Shown here: positions 44,841 through 53,809 of the stretch, piece after piece | Numbering within the stretch: position 1 is the first letter of the stretch | How the letters are laid out: each line of letters starts with the position of its first letter | From: Trichormus variabilis 0441 | GTDB taxonomy: Bacteria > Cyanobacteriota > Cyanobacteriia > Cyanobacteriales > Nostocaceae | DNA: 64,000 bases | Assembly (NCBI RefSeq): GCF_009856605.1 | Contig: NZ_CP047242.1 | Location: forward strand, 556,001 to 620,000 | Direction of reading: 5' to 3' | The notes under the pieces: generated by a model | The model's database searches: none | Told to the model about the DNA's origin: nothing | What the model saw: only the letters and a program-made list of their open reading frames with translations | Made by a program: the position numbers and the translations under genes

Positions 44841-47570
44841 ATGCCGTATGGCTGCCAACAAATACTATTAAACCCTGATAATGATCTTCATGCAATCTTA
44901 GAGTTTTTGTGTGGTGAAGCCACAAAACTCTCTAATTGCGGGACTTACTATGCGCGTCAACTTTACTTTAAGACGGGTAAAATTCCTAGCAAATTTGATT
45001 TAAATAATGAGCTATCTAACAATATTCATTTTGCGGCAATGTATTCTCAAGCAGCACAACAATGTTTGATGGGTGTAGCGGAGTCATTCAAATCATTCAT
45101 GGGACTGCTAAAAGGGATAAAAAATAGTACTGTAACGCAAAAACCAAAACTTCCAGGATATCGAGATGGCGGGTTAAGTTTGGTCACATATCCGGCTCAA
45201 GCTATAAAACTGAAACCACAAGGTTTACGTTTTCCGTTGGGTAGCAAGGTTAAAGCATGGTTTGGAATAGCCGAATTTTACTTATCTATGCCCTCGAATC
45301 TTGACCATAAGCAAATTAGAGAGTATCGGATTCTGCCTAGAAATGGTAAATTCTATCTTGAACTTGTTTACAAACTTCCGACCATTAAATCTGATGTGGA
45401 TTTCGGTAAATGTCTTGGTGTAGATCCAGGACTCAATAACTGGTTAACCTGTGTTAGCAATATTGGCACATCTTTAATTGTAGATGGACTGCACCTCAAG
45501 AGCTTGAATCAATGGTATAACAAACGAGTCTCAGTTCTTAACGAAAACCAGCCGCAAGGCTTCTGGTCTAAGCAGTTAGCTGCTATCACTGAAAAGCGAA
45601 ATCGACAAGTTCGAGATGCAGTTAATAAAACTGCTCGAATAATATTAAATCACTGCCTTGAAAATCGTATTGGAACAATCGTTTTTGGGTGGAATGAAGG
45701 TCAGCGTCAAAACATTAATCTTGGCAATAAGACTAATCAAACATTTGTACAAATTCCTACTGCTAGGTTGAAAGATAGAATCGCTCAACTCTGCGAACAG
45801 TACGGACTGAGGTTTGAGGAAACTGAAGAAAGCTACACAAGTAAGGCAAGTTTTTTAGACTCTGATTTGCTACCTACATTCGGCGAAAAACCTGAAGGGT
45901 GGCAACCATCTGGGAAAAGAGTAAAACGCGGTCTGTACGCTTGTGCAAGTGGTTTAAAAATAAATGCCGATGCTAACGGTGCAGCAAAGATAGGATCAAT
46001 ACGAGAAACTCTGCTGGAACTCAAACTCATGTCCCTAACTGAAGAAATTCTCTCCCAACTACCAGGAGACGTTCTAGGAAATTTACGCCGTGCTGATGAT
46101 GTCCTCAAATCTATTCGAGAAAACACTGCACCAACACCCTCAGTAGTTAAAGAAAGCCCAGCCACCTTAGAGACTGTAAACTGGGATGTAATTATTTGTG
46201 GTGGTACATTAGGCATTTTAATTGGTTGTGCCTTAGCTGTACGGGGATTGCGGGTGGCGCTACTTGAGAGAGGTACTTTGCAGGGACGGGAACAAGAGTG
46301 GAATATCTCCCGTAAAGAGTTAGAAGTCTTTGTGGAGTTGAATCTGCTGACACCAGAGGAGTTAAAGAAAGCGATCGCCACTGAATATAATCCAGCCAGA
46401 GTCCAATTTAAAGATGGTGCAGAAGTTTGGGTAAAGGATGTCTTAAATATTGGCGTAGATCCAGTTTATTTACTAGCTACCTTAAAACAGAGATTTTTAG
46501 ATGCTGGTGGTCAGTTATTTGAACATACACCTTTTAGTGAAGTCGTCATTCATCCAGATGGGGTAATGGTCAATCAGCAATTTACAGCCAAGTTATTGAT
46601 AGATGCAATGGGACACCTTTCTCCCATTAGCAAACAAGCACGCCAAGGCAAAAAACCAGATGCACTTTGTCTGGTGGTGGGTAGTTGCGCTCAAGGTTTT
46701 AGTGAAAATTCTGCCGGTGATTTAATTTTATCTTTTACATCTTTGCAAAACCAATGTCAGTATTTTTGGGAAGCCTTTCCTGCTAGAGATGGTAGAACAA
46801 CATATTTATTCACCTACATGGATGCTCATCCCCAACGCTTGAGCTTAGAAGACTTGTTTGGAGAATACTTGGGTCTCTTACCAGAATACCAAGGTGTAGA
46901 ATTACAGCAGTTGAAATTTCAAAGAGCCTTGTTTGGGTTTTTTCCGAGCGATCGCCAAAGTCCATTAAAAACACCCTGGAACCGCATCCTACCAGTAGGA
47001 GACAGTAGCGGTAATCAATCACCCCTAAGTTTTGGCGGTTTTGGCGCAATGCTACGTCACCTGCAACGTTTAACATTGGGTACCCAGGAAGCCTTGCAAA
47101 CTGAGCAATTATCAGCCACAGCACTAGCATTACTGCAACCATATCAACCAAGCCTCAGTGTTACTTGGTTATTTCAAAAAGCCATGAGCGTTGGTGTTAA
47201 TCAAAATATTGCTCCAGAGCAAATTAACCAACTACTATCAACGGTGTTTCAAGAAATGGCACAACTCGGAACACCCGTATTAAAGCCCTTTTTACAAGAT
47301 ATAGTCCAATTTTCAGCACTGACACAAACACTAGCAAAGACTGGCCTATCTCATCCAGTATTAGTTGCTAAAATAATTCCCCAAGTAGGTTTAGTCAATC
47401 TATTAGATTGGCTAGTGCATTACACCAACTTAGGCATTTATACTGCGCTGTTTGCACTAAGTCCAACCCTAGAAATATGGATTAAGAATTTTCCACCTAC
47501 GCAACAATACTATTGGCATCGTTTAATGGATGCTTGGAAATTCGGTTCTGGCGGTGATTATAACGCTTAA
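44841..47570 (+). CDS. In-frame fusion of truncated TnpB (1-~380) with CruP (~397-909)
   Basis: One uninterrupted 909-codon frame. Residues 1-380 are an IS605 TnpB of the zinc-finger-less type, with RuvC residues Asp195 (GVDPGLNN), Glu286 (FGWNEGQ) and Asp377 (INADANGAAKI) all present. The usual tail after this last motif is missing. From about residue 397 (MSLTEEILSQLPGD, ATG at 46029) it is CruP, the lycopene-cyclase paralogue: FAD motif VIICGGTLGILIG, then LERGTLQGREQEWNISRKEL, TEYNPARVQF, VKDVLNIGVDPVYLL. CruP probably is still made from its own ATG. Whether the fusion protein is made is unknown. A hairpin follows the stop. Confidence 0.88.
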   Translation: MPYGCQQILLNPDNDLHAILEFLCGEATKLSNCGTYYARQLYFKTGKIPSKFDLNNELSNNIHFAAMYSQAAQQCLMGVAESFKSFMGLLKGIKNSTVTQKPKLPGYRDGGLSLVTYPAQAIKLKPQGLRFPLGSKVKAWFGIAEFYLSMPSNLDHKQIREYRILPRNGKFYLELVYKLPTIKSDVDFGKCLGVDPGLNNWLTCVSNIGTSLIVDGLHLKSLNQWYNKRVSVLNENQPQGFWSKQLAAITEKRNRQVRDAVNKTARIILNHCLENRIGTIVFGWNEGQRQNINLGNKTNQTFVQIPTARLKDRIAQLCEQYGLRFEETEESYTSKASFLDSDLLPTFGEKPEGWQPSGKRVKRGLYACASGLKINADANGAAKIGSIRETLLELKLMSLTEEILSQLPGDVLGNLRRADDVLKSIRENTAPTPSVVKESPATLETVNWDVIICGGTLGILIGCALAVRGLRVALLERGTLQGREQEWNISRKELEVFVELNLLTPEELKKAIATEYNPARVQFKDGAEVWVKDVLNIGVDPVYLLATLKQRFLDAGGQLFEHTPFSEVVIHPDGVMVNQQFTAKLLIDAMGHLSPISKQARQGKKPDALCLVVGSCAQGFSENSAGDLILSFTSLQNQCQYFWEAFPARDGRTTYLFTYMDAHPQRLSLEDLFGEYLGLLPEYQGVELQQLKFQRALFGFFPSDRQSPLKTPWNRILPVGDSSGNQSPLSFGGFGAMLRHLQRLTLGTQEALQTEQLSATALALLQPYQPSLSVTWLFQKAMSVGVNQNIAPEQINQLLSTVFQEMAQLGTPVLKPFLQDIVQFSALTQTLAKTGLSHPVLVAKIIPQVGLVNLLDWLVHYTNLGIYTALFALSPTLEIWIKNFPPTQQYYWHRLMDAWKFGSGGDYNA
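46029..47570 (+). CDS. cruP: CruP, lycopene-cyclase-family flavoprotein (likely native start inside the fusion frame)
   Basis: 513 residues if begun at the ATG at 46029, which is the natural opening of the family (MSLTEEILSQLPGD) and has GGA ten bases upstream. CruP belongs to the CruA/CruP FAD-dependent family; CruP itself has been linked to carotenoid/oxidative stress protection rather than strong cyclase activity. Conserved Rossmann and WNISRKELEVF motifs are intact, so the gene looks functional despite the insertion directly upstream. Its original promoter may have been displaced by the IS element. Confidence 0.85.
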   Translation: MSLTEEILSQLPGDVLGNLRRADDVLKSIRENTAPTPSVVKESPATLETVNWDVIICGGTLGILIGCALAVRGLRVALLERGTLQGREQEWNISRKELEVFVELNLLTPEELKKAIATEYNPARVQFKDGAEVWVKDVLNIGVDPVYLLATLKQRFLDAGGQLFEHTPFSEVVIHPDGVMVNQQFTAKLLIDAMGHLSPISKQARQGKKPDALCLVVGSCAQGFSENSAGDLILSFTSLQNQCQYFWEAFPARDGRTTYLFTYMDAHPQRLSLEDLFGEYLGLLPEYQGVELQQLKFQRALFGFFPSDRQSPLKTPWNRILPVGDSSGNQSPLSFGGFGAMLRHLQRLTLGTQEALQTEQLSATALALLQPYQPSLSVTWLFQKAMSVGVNQNIAPEQINQLLSTVFQEMAQLGTPVLKPFLQDIVQFSALTQTLAKTGLSHPVLVAKIIPQVGLVNLLDWLVHYTNLGIYTALFALSPTLEIWIKNFPPTQQYYWHRLMDAWKFGSGGDYNA

Positions 47571-47600
47571 ATCCCCACTCACAAGGGCGGGGATTTGGTA
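47571..47600. terminator. Hairpin after cruP
   Basis: AAATCCCC ... GGGGATTT, perfect 8-bp arms with a 12-base loop, directly after the stop codon. Probably a cruP terminator or stabilising hairpin, though without a clear T run; it could also be an IS end. Confidence 0.5.
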
Positions 47601-47673
47601 ACGGGTAATGGGTAATAGGCCAATTACCTATGATTGATTCTTTGATAAAGTATAGTGCGCTACTTTACCAGAC

Positions 47674-48024
47674 TTAAATACTTACCCAAATGCTGCCTTC
47701 TTCCACACGGGTAGGAAAGACAGATAGCCCCTTTTCTTTAGAAATCATACCCATGACTTTCCCAATACCGGGAGGAAAGGGAGTCCACTCAGTGGGATTA
47801 CCACTAGTCAGATCAAAGGCGCTACGGTGAAAAGGACAGACAATCGCTCCATCATCTGTGATTTTGCCCTTTTGTAAAGGTAGCTTCAAGTGGGGGCAAG
47901 AATTTTCCACCGCAAAAACTTGGTTGTTATGGTTCAGTAGCAAGATGTTCCGTTGTTCAACCTTGACCACTTTACGCCCATTGGGTGGTAATTCATCTTG
48001 GCCAATAACTTTAATCCAGTTCAT
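47674..48024 (-). CDS. Rieske [2Fe-2S] protein
   Basis: 116 residues, a single Rieske domain: Cys43-x-His45 (SCPHLKLPL) and Cys63-x2-His66 (IVCPFHRSAFDL). No signal peptide or membrane anchor, so it is a soluble ferredoxin-type Rieske, as in dioxygenase or nitrite-reductase small subunits; it is not the cytochrome b6f protein. No oxygenase subunit is adjacent. Convergent with cruP. Confidence 0.9.
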   Translation of the reverse strand: MNWIKVIGQDELPPNGRKVVKVEQRNILLLNHNNQVFAVENSCPHLKLPLQKGKITDDGAIVCPFHRSAFDLTSGNPTEWTPFPPGIGKVMGMISKEKGLSVFPTRVEEGSIWVSI

Positions 48025-48520
48025 TGATACCTCTCTTATCGATCAGCCTGTTAAGTACATCATTTCACAAGTTTGTGACTGTATATAGTAATGGGGGGTA
48101 GATAAGAGCAACTGAGTTTAAGTCCTCAACGATTGACACGAGTATAACTTTCATTAAATCTTATCAATAAATTGAGTAAATTCAATAGTCTTTTATGTAT
48201 TTTTCATGTATTAACATTTGCACATTCTTTATTTAAAGCAAGTAGGATAAAGAATACATAAATATTTCTCTGATACAATTAAGTTCCTTTATAAAACTCT
48301 TTTAATAAGAAGCTAAATTAAAGCTTATATCTTACAGCAACTTCAAATAACTTGTAGAGATAGAGAATAATTTACCCCATAGTTAATTGAAACATCATCA
48401 GATAAATCCTTAGTGAGATTCACACAAAAAATAAACTTACTTTCAGGATATTTACGGGTCACTGTCAGTATTTTCATGGAACATAATGGATGGCATAGCA
48501 AGTAAATCAAAGTAAAAACC
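48025..48520. other. AT-rich intergenic region upstream of the PEP-CTERM gene
   Basis: 496 bp with very low GC. No repeat, RNA gene or open frame recognised; the promoters of the Rieske and PEP-CTERM genes must lie at its two ends. Confidence 0.5.
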
Positions 48521-49321
48521 ATGAAAACTAAAAACTTATATATAACTGTCGGATTACTTGTCAGTACAATACTAACTACAGCTAATTCTGCTCAAGCAGC
48601 TATTTTCACCAGCAATGTCAGTCAGAACACTAATCCCAAGGCTAATATTTTCTTAAATTCCATTACTCAAAATGGCAAGACATTCAGCAATTTCTCGTAT
48701 GTAAATAGTGCCAACATATTGTTCAATACTCCTAGAACTATCAAACCAGTTAATGAAGGCGGCGCTAGCACTGATAAAGGAGATAGTGCCAATGCTCCTC
48801 TGCCAACTAACGAAGAGCCAACTGGTGCCGAGATTGCTGCATATTTAGGTAACAATAACCTGAACAATATTATTGACACTGAAGACACAGGTTCCTTTGA
48901 GATTGATATCTTCTTCGAGCATAAAATAATCAAAGATAACTCAGGACTTGATAATATCTTCTATTGGGAACGTGGTCAGAATAGCTCCATCGGTATTCAG
49001 GCTATTGATCATCTGGGAAATACCATTGGTAATTTCATCACCATTACTAAAAATGATCTTACTTACGCAAACTTCGACATTAATACCAAAGAAATTGCTA
49101 GCGCTCAACCTGTCGGTTCTGTAGGTATCAGTCTCGACGCATTGGGAGTAACTAGCTTGAGTGGTTTAAAACTTACAGCACATGGTAGCTATCATGGCCC
49201 TGACTTCAAATTCATTGCCAGAAAAACAACATCAGAACCAACAACTGTTCTGGGTTTAGGTGCAGTAGCAACTCTGGCTTTCTTACGCCGTCGCCAATTC
49301 AAGTTTAATTCTGTTAAATAA
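48521..49321 (+). CDS. PEP-CTERM exosortase-dependent surface protein
   Basis: 266 residues: signal peptide (LYITVGLLVSTILTTANSAQ, cut near AQA), an extracellular β-rich domain, and a C-terminal sorting signal SEPTTVLGLGAVATLAFLRR, which is the variant PEP-CTERM motif plus hydrophobic helix and arginines. Exosortase would cleave it and attach or release the protein at the cell surface. The middle resembles XDP2-type cyanobacterial proteins, though I am not sure of that. The exosortase gene is not in the window. Confidence 0.85.
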   Translation: MKTKNLYITVGLLVSTILTTANSAQAAIFTSNVSQNTNPKANIFLNSITQNGKTFSNFSYVNSANILFNTPRTIKPVNEGGASTDKGDSANAPLPTNEEPTGAEIAAYLGNNNLNNIIDTEDTGSFEIDIFFEHKIIKDNSGLDNIFYWERGQNSSIGIQAIDHLGNTIGNFITITKNDLTYANFDINTKEIASAQPVGSVGISLDALGVTSLSGLKLTAHGSYHGPDFKFIARKTTSEPTTVLGLGAVATLAFLRRRQFKFNSVK

Positions 49322-49454
49322 TCAAGATGAGGTATCTATAGCAAGACTGATAAAACAGTGAGCGGAGAAATTAGTTAAGCTAATACACATCTAAATTGCA
49401 TAACTACTAATAAGGTCTGTTGACTGTCAACGGTCAACAGACCTATATCTTTAC

Positions 49455-49545
49455 CCCCTTATACTCAGCTTCAACAGACAATCTGGGTGCGTCAGACCCA
49501 AGAATTTCGTATACATTAGAGGATTTTCCACATCTGACGCACCCT
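49455..49545. repeat. Chimeric repeat: TAGGACTTAC-family fragment joined to GGGTGCGTCAG palindrome
   Basis: A fragment with CTTCAACAGACAATCTGGGTGCG (49469-49491) matches the TAGGACTTAC family and runs straight into GGGTGCGTCAGA (49485-49496) ... TCTGACGCACCC (49533-49544), the arms of the 63-bp palindrome family. Confidence 0.65.
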
Positions 49546-49575
49546 ACTATTGTGCCAGTTGCGTAAATCATATAT

Positions 49576-51090
49576 CTAATTTACAGACTGTAATCTGTTT
49601 TGAATGATGGCATTAATTGCTGCATAGTGTGTTTTATAGTTGGGAAGTGTAGCTTGAGCCTGTTGATAAGTAAAGCTATTTCGAGGGATAGCTTCCAATA
49701 ATGTAATAGCCTGTAGCCATTTATCTTTTGATTGCTGCCAAGCTAATAATGAATTTGGCGAATTTTTTATAAAAAACGCAGCTTCTGTAGCTAACTTTTC
49801 GGCTGCTTCTAAGTTCATTAACGCTTGTTGTTCAGATGCTGCTCTTTTATTAATCGCATCATAATTACGTCTGTAACGAATCAGTCTATCGTGTGCCTTT
49901 ATAGAAACAGATGTTCCTTCGGGAATCAAGTTTAAAAATTTTATTGCCTGCTGCCACTTACTTGCGGCTTTTTGCCAAACTGTCACAGGATGGGGCGGAT
50001 TTTGAGCTATGGAAGAAGCTTCCATTCCCAGTTTTAAAGCAGATTTGAAGTTACTGGCAGCTTGTGTTTCTGGATCAACATTTTGGGTAGTGTGTTGAGG
50101 TTGATTGATTTTATCTTTGATAATTCCAATACCAAAGATTAAAATAACTAAACTTGATGTGATAAATAGAGTTGTATGTAATATTGGTGAGAAATTATTA
50201 GCTAGTTTTTCTGTACGGCGATTTATATACTTGTTATTAGTTAAACTTTTCTGTGCCTGCTCTTTTAATTGTTGGCATTCGGTTAAGAAAGCAGTGAGTC
50301 TATCCTGGAATTTTTCGCAATCATCGAGAATATCAGTCAATTCTTGAAACTTATTTTCACTAGATATAATTAATTCGTGCGTATCATCTAACCATTCTAT
50401 AGCAAAGCCTGATTGACCACAAAATGATGATATTGCCAGTAGAATTGTTAATAATCCCTGACTATTTTTAATAGTGTTGACAACATAAAATAGTCTGTCT
50501 TGAGCTTTTAATACTTCCTCTTCAATGTTAATAATTTGCTGAATTTGCTTTTCTAGAATTTTAGGATTACTAAAAGCTAACTTGATATCTATACTCTTGC
50601 TTAAATGTTCAATATGAGTGCTTAAGCTGGGATGACTAATATCTGCATTGACTTTATTGACCAGATGAGAATCGCTTAAAATATCTGCGGCGATCGCTTG
50701 TAATAAATTCCCCCACTCTAACCAGTAATTTATTTTCGATTTTAAAGTATCTAAAGATATTTCTATGGCGGGATTGCCAAATTTTTCAGTAATTAGTCTT
50801 GTGTTACCAGTGATAGTTGGTTCTACCCGCAAAATACTAGGTAATAACAAACATCTTGCAGCACTCAGCTGAGGCGGGGTAGCAGTACCTTTATGGGTAG
50901 CAAGACTTAATGGTTGAGTAATTGCCTCCGCCAGTGCATAGCTAATCGCCTGTTGAATATTGTGCAGTTGCTCCTGAGCCTGATTAATCAGGACAACTTG
51001 TTGTATGATCTCCTGAGAATTACCTAAAGTAAGTCTTAGACCATAAACAATTTTTGGCAAATTATTAATAAGTATTTCCAAATCTGTCAT
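49576..51090 (-). CDS. Coiled-coil protein with one membrane helix
   Basis: 504 residues from the ATG at 51090, with AGGGA five bases before it. Residues 1-280 are helical and soluble, with coiled-coil stretches; a membrane helix (LHTTLFITSSLVILIFGIGI) lies near residue 320; two related repeats of ~70 residues follow (SNFKSALKLGMEASSIAQNP / MNLEAAEKLATEAAFFIKNS, each leading to QQAIKFLNLIP or LQAITLLEAIP). Similar helical repeats occur in several cyanobacterial proteins of unknown function. No enzymatic motif seen. Confidence 0.78.
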   Translation of the reverse strand: MTDLEILINNLPKIVYGLRLTLGNSQEIIQQVVLINQAQEQLHNIQQAISYALAEAITQPLSLATHKGTATPPQLSAARCLLLPSILRVEPTITGNTRLITEKFGNPAIEISLDTLKSKINYWLEWGNLLQAIAADILSDSHLVNKVNADISHPSLSTHIEHLSKSIDIKLAFSNPKILEKQIQQIINIEEEVLKAQDRLFYVVNTIKNSQGLLTILLAISSFCGQSGFAIEWLDDTHELIISSENKFQELTDILDDCEKFQDRLTAFLTECQQLKEQAQKSLTNNKYINRRTEKLANNFSPILHTTLFITSSLVILIFGIGIIKDKINQPQHTTQNVDPETQAASNFKSALKLGMEASSIAQNPPHPVTVWQKAASKWQQAIKFLNLIPEGTSVSIKAHDRLIRYRRNYDAINKRAASEQQALMNLEAAEKLATEAAFFIKNSPNSLLAWQQSKDKWLQAITLLEAIPRNSFTYQQAQATLPNYKTHYAAINAIIQNRLQSVN

Positions 51091-51410
51091 AGCTATCCCT
51101 GGGGGATGGAACAAAAATTTATGTAAGACCGTGAAAATAACAATTGGGGATGAGGGACTGGGAACTGGGAAAAGGAATTTTTACTTCCTTGTTGTGTGAG
51201 TGATTACATGACTACTATGAAAGAGTTCTGAGTAAAAACCACTAGCCCAAGTACCTCTATTGTTTAAACTTTGAGAAAATGTCTAATAGCACTAGTGAAA
51301 CTGCTTAATTGTTAAATCATAGGAACGATAGATTTATATTTCCCAGAAATTTTGCTAAAGTAACGAGTCCAGTTTTTGAGTTAAATATCGGGCATTTCTC
51401 TTCTGACTTT

Positions 51411-52814
51411 ATGAATGAAACTGATTTAGCTTTTACCCCAGCACTAGAGTTGGCGCAATTGATTCGCCACCGGGAAGTATCGCCGTTAGAGTTGGTGGAA
51501 ATATATTTACAAAGGATTGAGCTGTTAAACCCGGAATTGGGAAGTTACTTTACGGTGACGGCAGAATTGGCTAGTGCTGATGCTAAAGCCAAAACAGAAT
51601 TACTCACAACAACCTCAGAACTGCCTCCATTTTTCGGCGTACCAATTTCCATCAAAGACCTTAACGCCGTGGCTGGTGTCCCTTGTACCTACGGCAACCC
51701 AGCTTTGTTAAACAACATCCCAGAATTCGATGACGGGGTAGTGACACGCATTAAACAAGCTGGATTCACAATTTTAGGTAAAACAGCTACATCCGAACTA
51801 GGTTCATTTCCCTACACAGAACCTACGGGATTTGTCCCAGCCAGAAATCCTTGGAACTTAGAATACACTCCTGGCGGTTCTAGTGGTGGGGCAGCTGCCG
51901 CAGTTGCAGCCGGTCTATGTGCGATCGCCCAAGGTTCCGATGGTGGTGGTTCGATTCGGGGGCCTGCGGCTTGTTGCGGCGTGGTAGGCATTAAACCAGC
52001 AAGGGGTAGAGTTAGTAAAGCGCCAGTAGGCGATCGCTTGGCGGGTATTTCCACTAATGGGCCAATTGCCCGTACTGTTGCCGACGCAGCCGCCCTATTA
52101 GATGCTATGTCTGGTTACGTGACGGGTGATCCTTATTGGCTACCAGATCCTGAACCGTCGTTTTTAACCGCCGCACAAACACCACCCACTCAGTTACGAA
52201 TCGCATTTGCCACGGATATTCCTCCCTTGGGTGAAGCAGACGCTAATTGCCAACAGGGTGTGTTGACAACAGTTAAATTATTAGAACAACTCGGACATCA
52301 TATAGAACAAAAGTCTTTAGACTTGAGTGGGTTAGTAGAACCGTTCCAAATCGTTTGGCAATCTGGTGTAGCTGGATCAGGTTTACCACCGGAAATATTA
52401 CAGCCAGTTAATCGTTGGTTATTGGCCAGAACTGGTACTGTTGCTGATTACATCCAAGCCGTTTACAAAATGCAAATAGTAGCACGGCAAATTGTGGCAT
52501 TTTTTGACAATATAGACGTATTAGTATTGCCAGTATACCTGCACTCACCTATCCGTGTTGGGGAATGGGCTGCTTTGAGTCCAGAAGATACATTCCAACA
52601 AATTATTAACTGGGTAGCCCCTTGTCCACTAGCCAATGCTACCGGACAACCGGCGATCGCTTTACCAGCAGGTTTTGACCGTAACGGTTTACCTATTAGC
52701 GTTCAGCTAATTGGCAGACCTGCGGCGGAAGCTACTTTAATCAGCCTGGCAGCACAAATAGAAGCTGCTAATCCTTGGAACAAAGATCGTCCAGCCTTTG
52801 CCGTCTTTAGCTAA
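51411..52814 (+). CDS. Amidase-signature family protein
   Basis: 467 residues from the ATG at 51411; a longer frame starting at TTG 51309 is unlikely. The Ser-cisSer-Lys triad is present: Lys82 (VPISIKDLNA), Ser157-Ser158 in the motif GGSSGG, and Ser181 (GSDGGGSIRGPA). It hydrolyses an amide; the genes next to it do not say which. Glutamyl-tRNA amidotransferase subunit A is of similar length but normally more strongly conserved, so I do not name it gatA. Confidence 0.87.
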   Translation: MNETDLAFTPALELAQLIRHREVSPLELVEIYLQRIELLNPELGSYFTVTAELASADAKAKTELLTTTSELPPFFGVPISIKDLNAVAGVPCTYGNPALLNNIPEFDDGVVTRIKQAGFTILGKTATSELGSFPYTEPTGFVPARNPWNLEYTPGGSSGGAAAAVAAGLCAIAQGSDGGGSIRGPAACCGVVGIKPARGRVSKAPVGDRLAGISTNGPIARTVADAAALLDAMSGYVTGDPYWLPDPEPSFLTAAQTPPTQLRIAFATDIPPLGEADANCQQGVLTTVKLLEQLGHHIEQKSLDLSGLVEPFQIVWQSGVAGSGLPPEILQPVNRWLLARTGTVADYIQAVYKMQIVARQIVAFFDNIDVLVLPVYLHSPIRVGEWAALSPEDTFQQIINWVAPCPLANATGQPAIALPAGFDRNGLPISVQLIGRPAAEATLISLAAQIEAANPWNKDRPAFAVFS

Positions 52815-52967
52815 ATTAGCTAACACTACATCTGGCAGCAAGCCGAGGATTTATTGTGGCGAGACCGATTGTTCTCAATTCCAGACTATTAGCGTATCAC
52901 CCAATAATATTTAAATCCCATATCTGAAGCTGATGTATTAATTACATAAGTCCCGAAAAATCAACAA

Positions 52968-53264
52968 TCAAAACATTGGCTGATGTTCACTATCCCAACA
53001 TTGATTATCACGCCAATAACGTCCAGTGTATTCGCATTCAGATTTACTATGTAACCAAGGTATGGCTGTAGACTCAAACTTACTACCACTGGCAGCAGAT
53101 AAACAAGATATCAGGAAGGGATAAAGAGCTGTAGCTGTAGCGTATGTACAAAGTAGGATGGTTATGGTCAAACCTATGTATAACAAATTGCTCAAAGTTG
53201 GCAGTTTTTTATTCTGCTTAGTTTGACGAAAAATTTTTGGAGATTTTGAATTTATTGAAGTCAT
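52968..53264 (-). CDS. Small hypothetical membrane protein
   Basis: 98 residues: a basic N-terminal tail, one membrane helix (LLYIGLTITILLCTYATATA), then an extracytoplasmic tail with three Cys (SECEYTGRYWRDNQCW, plus LISCLS). Two of these could form a disulfide. No family recognised. It stands alone after the amidase. Confidence 0.6.
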   Translation of the reverse strand: MTSINSKSPKIFRQTKQNKKLPTLSNLLYIGLTITILLCTYATATALYPFLISCLSAASGSKFESTAIPWLHSKSECEYTGRYWRDNQCWDSEHQPMF

Positions 53265-53809
53265 ATCTAAATCCCTATGAATATTAGTTAGTTCATGGGA
53301 TGCACCTTGTTGTAATTCAATCTTGTTCTGTAAATAAGACGATTACTAGGGAAATATTACTGGTTTTAGTTGTTAACTTAATTGATAGTCTCAATAATTA
53401 AGAAAAGATAAAAAAACCTATTAGGTTCAGTTTTTAGGCTGAGAGAAAAGTAAAGTTATCATATACTCTTTATGTATTTTTTTTAATCTACAATGATATT
53501 TAGGGCTTTATGGGAAAAACCTTTGAATTTGTATAAAAAAGAGTGTATCTAAAAATACATTTGGCACGTATCTTCCAGAAACGATTGTCTGATAAGGCAT
53601 ATCAGGCTTTTAATCTAGAAAAAAAAGTTTAAAAATACTCATATATCTCGTATAAAATAACGCTTACACAACAGGGAATGAGCCATACGCTAAGTGCAGT
53701 TCAACTAAGCACTTGACGAACGTCTGAGAGAGTATCTCTAATTTTGCATTTTGTAGGCTTACTCCCTGCGCCCTAACTCCTCTTCTTAATTTTTCGCAGC
53801 TTGTGATGG
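53265..53809. other. AT-rich gap, 545 bp
   Basis: Very AT-rich from 53265 to 53660, then mixed. No open frame, palindrome or RNA gene recognised. Confidence 0.45.

Larger units (their letters stand above)
44290..46010. mobile_element. IS200/IS605-type element, right end lost
   Basis: Divergent tnpA (minus) and tnpB (plus). The left boundary is marked by the hairpin at 44300-44322 (CCCCATC / GGTGGGG). tnpB loses its normal C-terminus just after the last catalytic motif at about 46000 and continues into cruP, with no right-end hairpin seen there. Hence the element is probably unable to excise. Left and right limits are approximate. Confidence 0.75.

Noticed and set aside
51309..51410. Longer amidase start at TTG 51309
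   Set aside because: The extra 34 residues are not amidase-like and the ATG at 51411 gives the normal family N-terminus.
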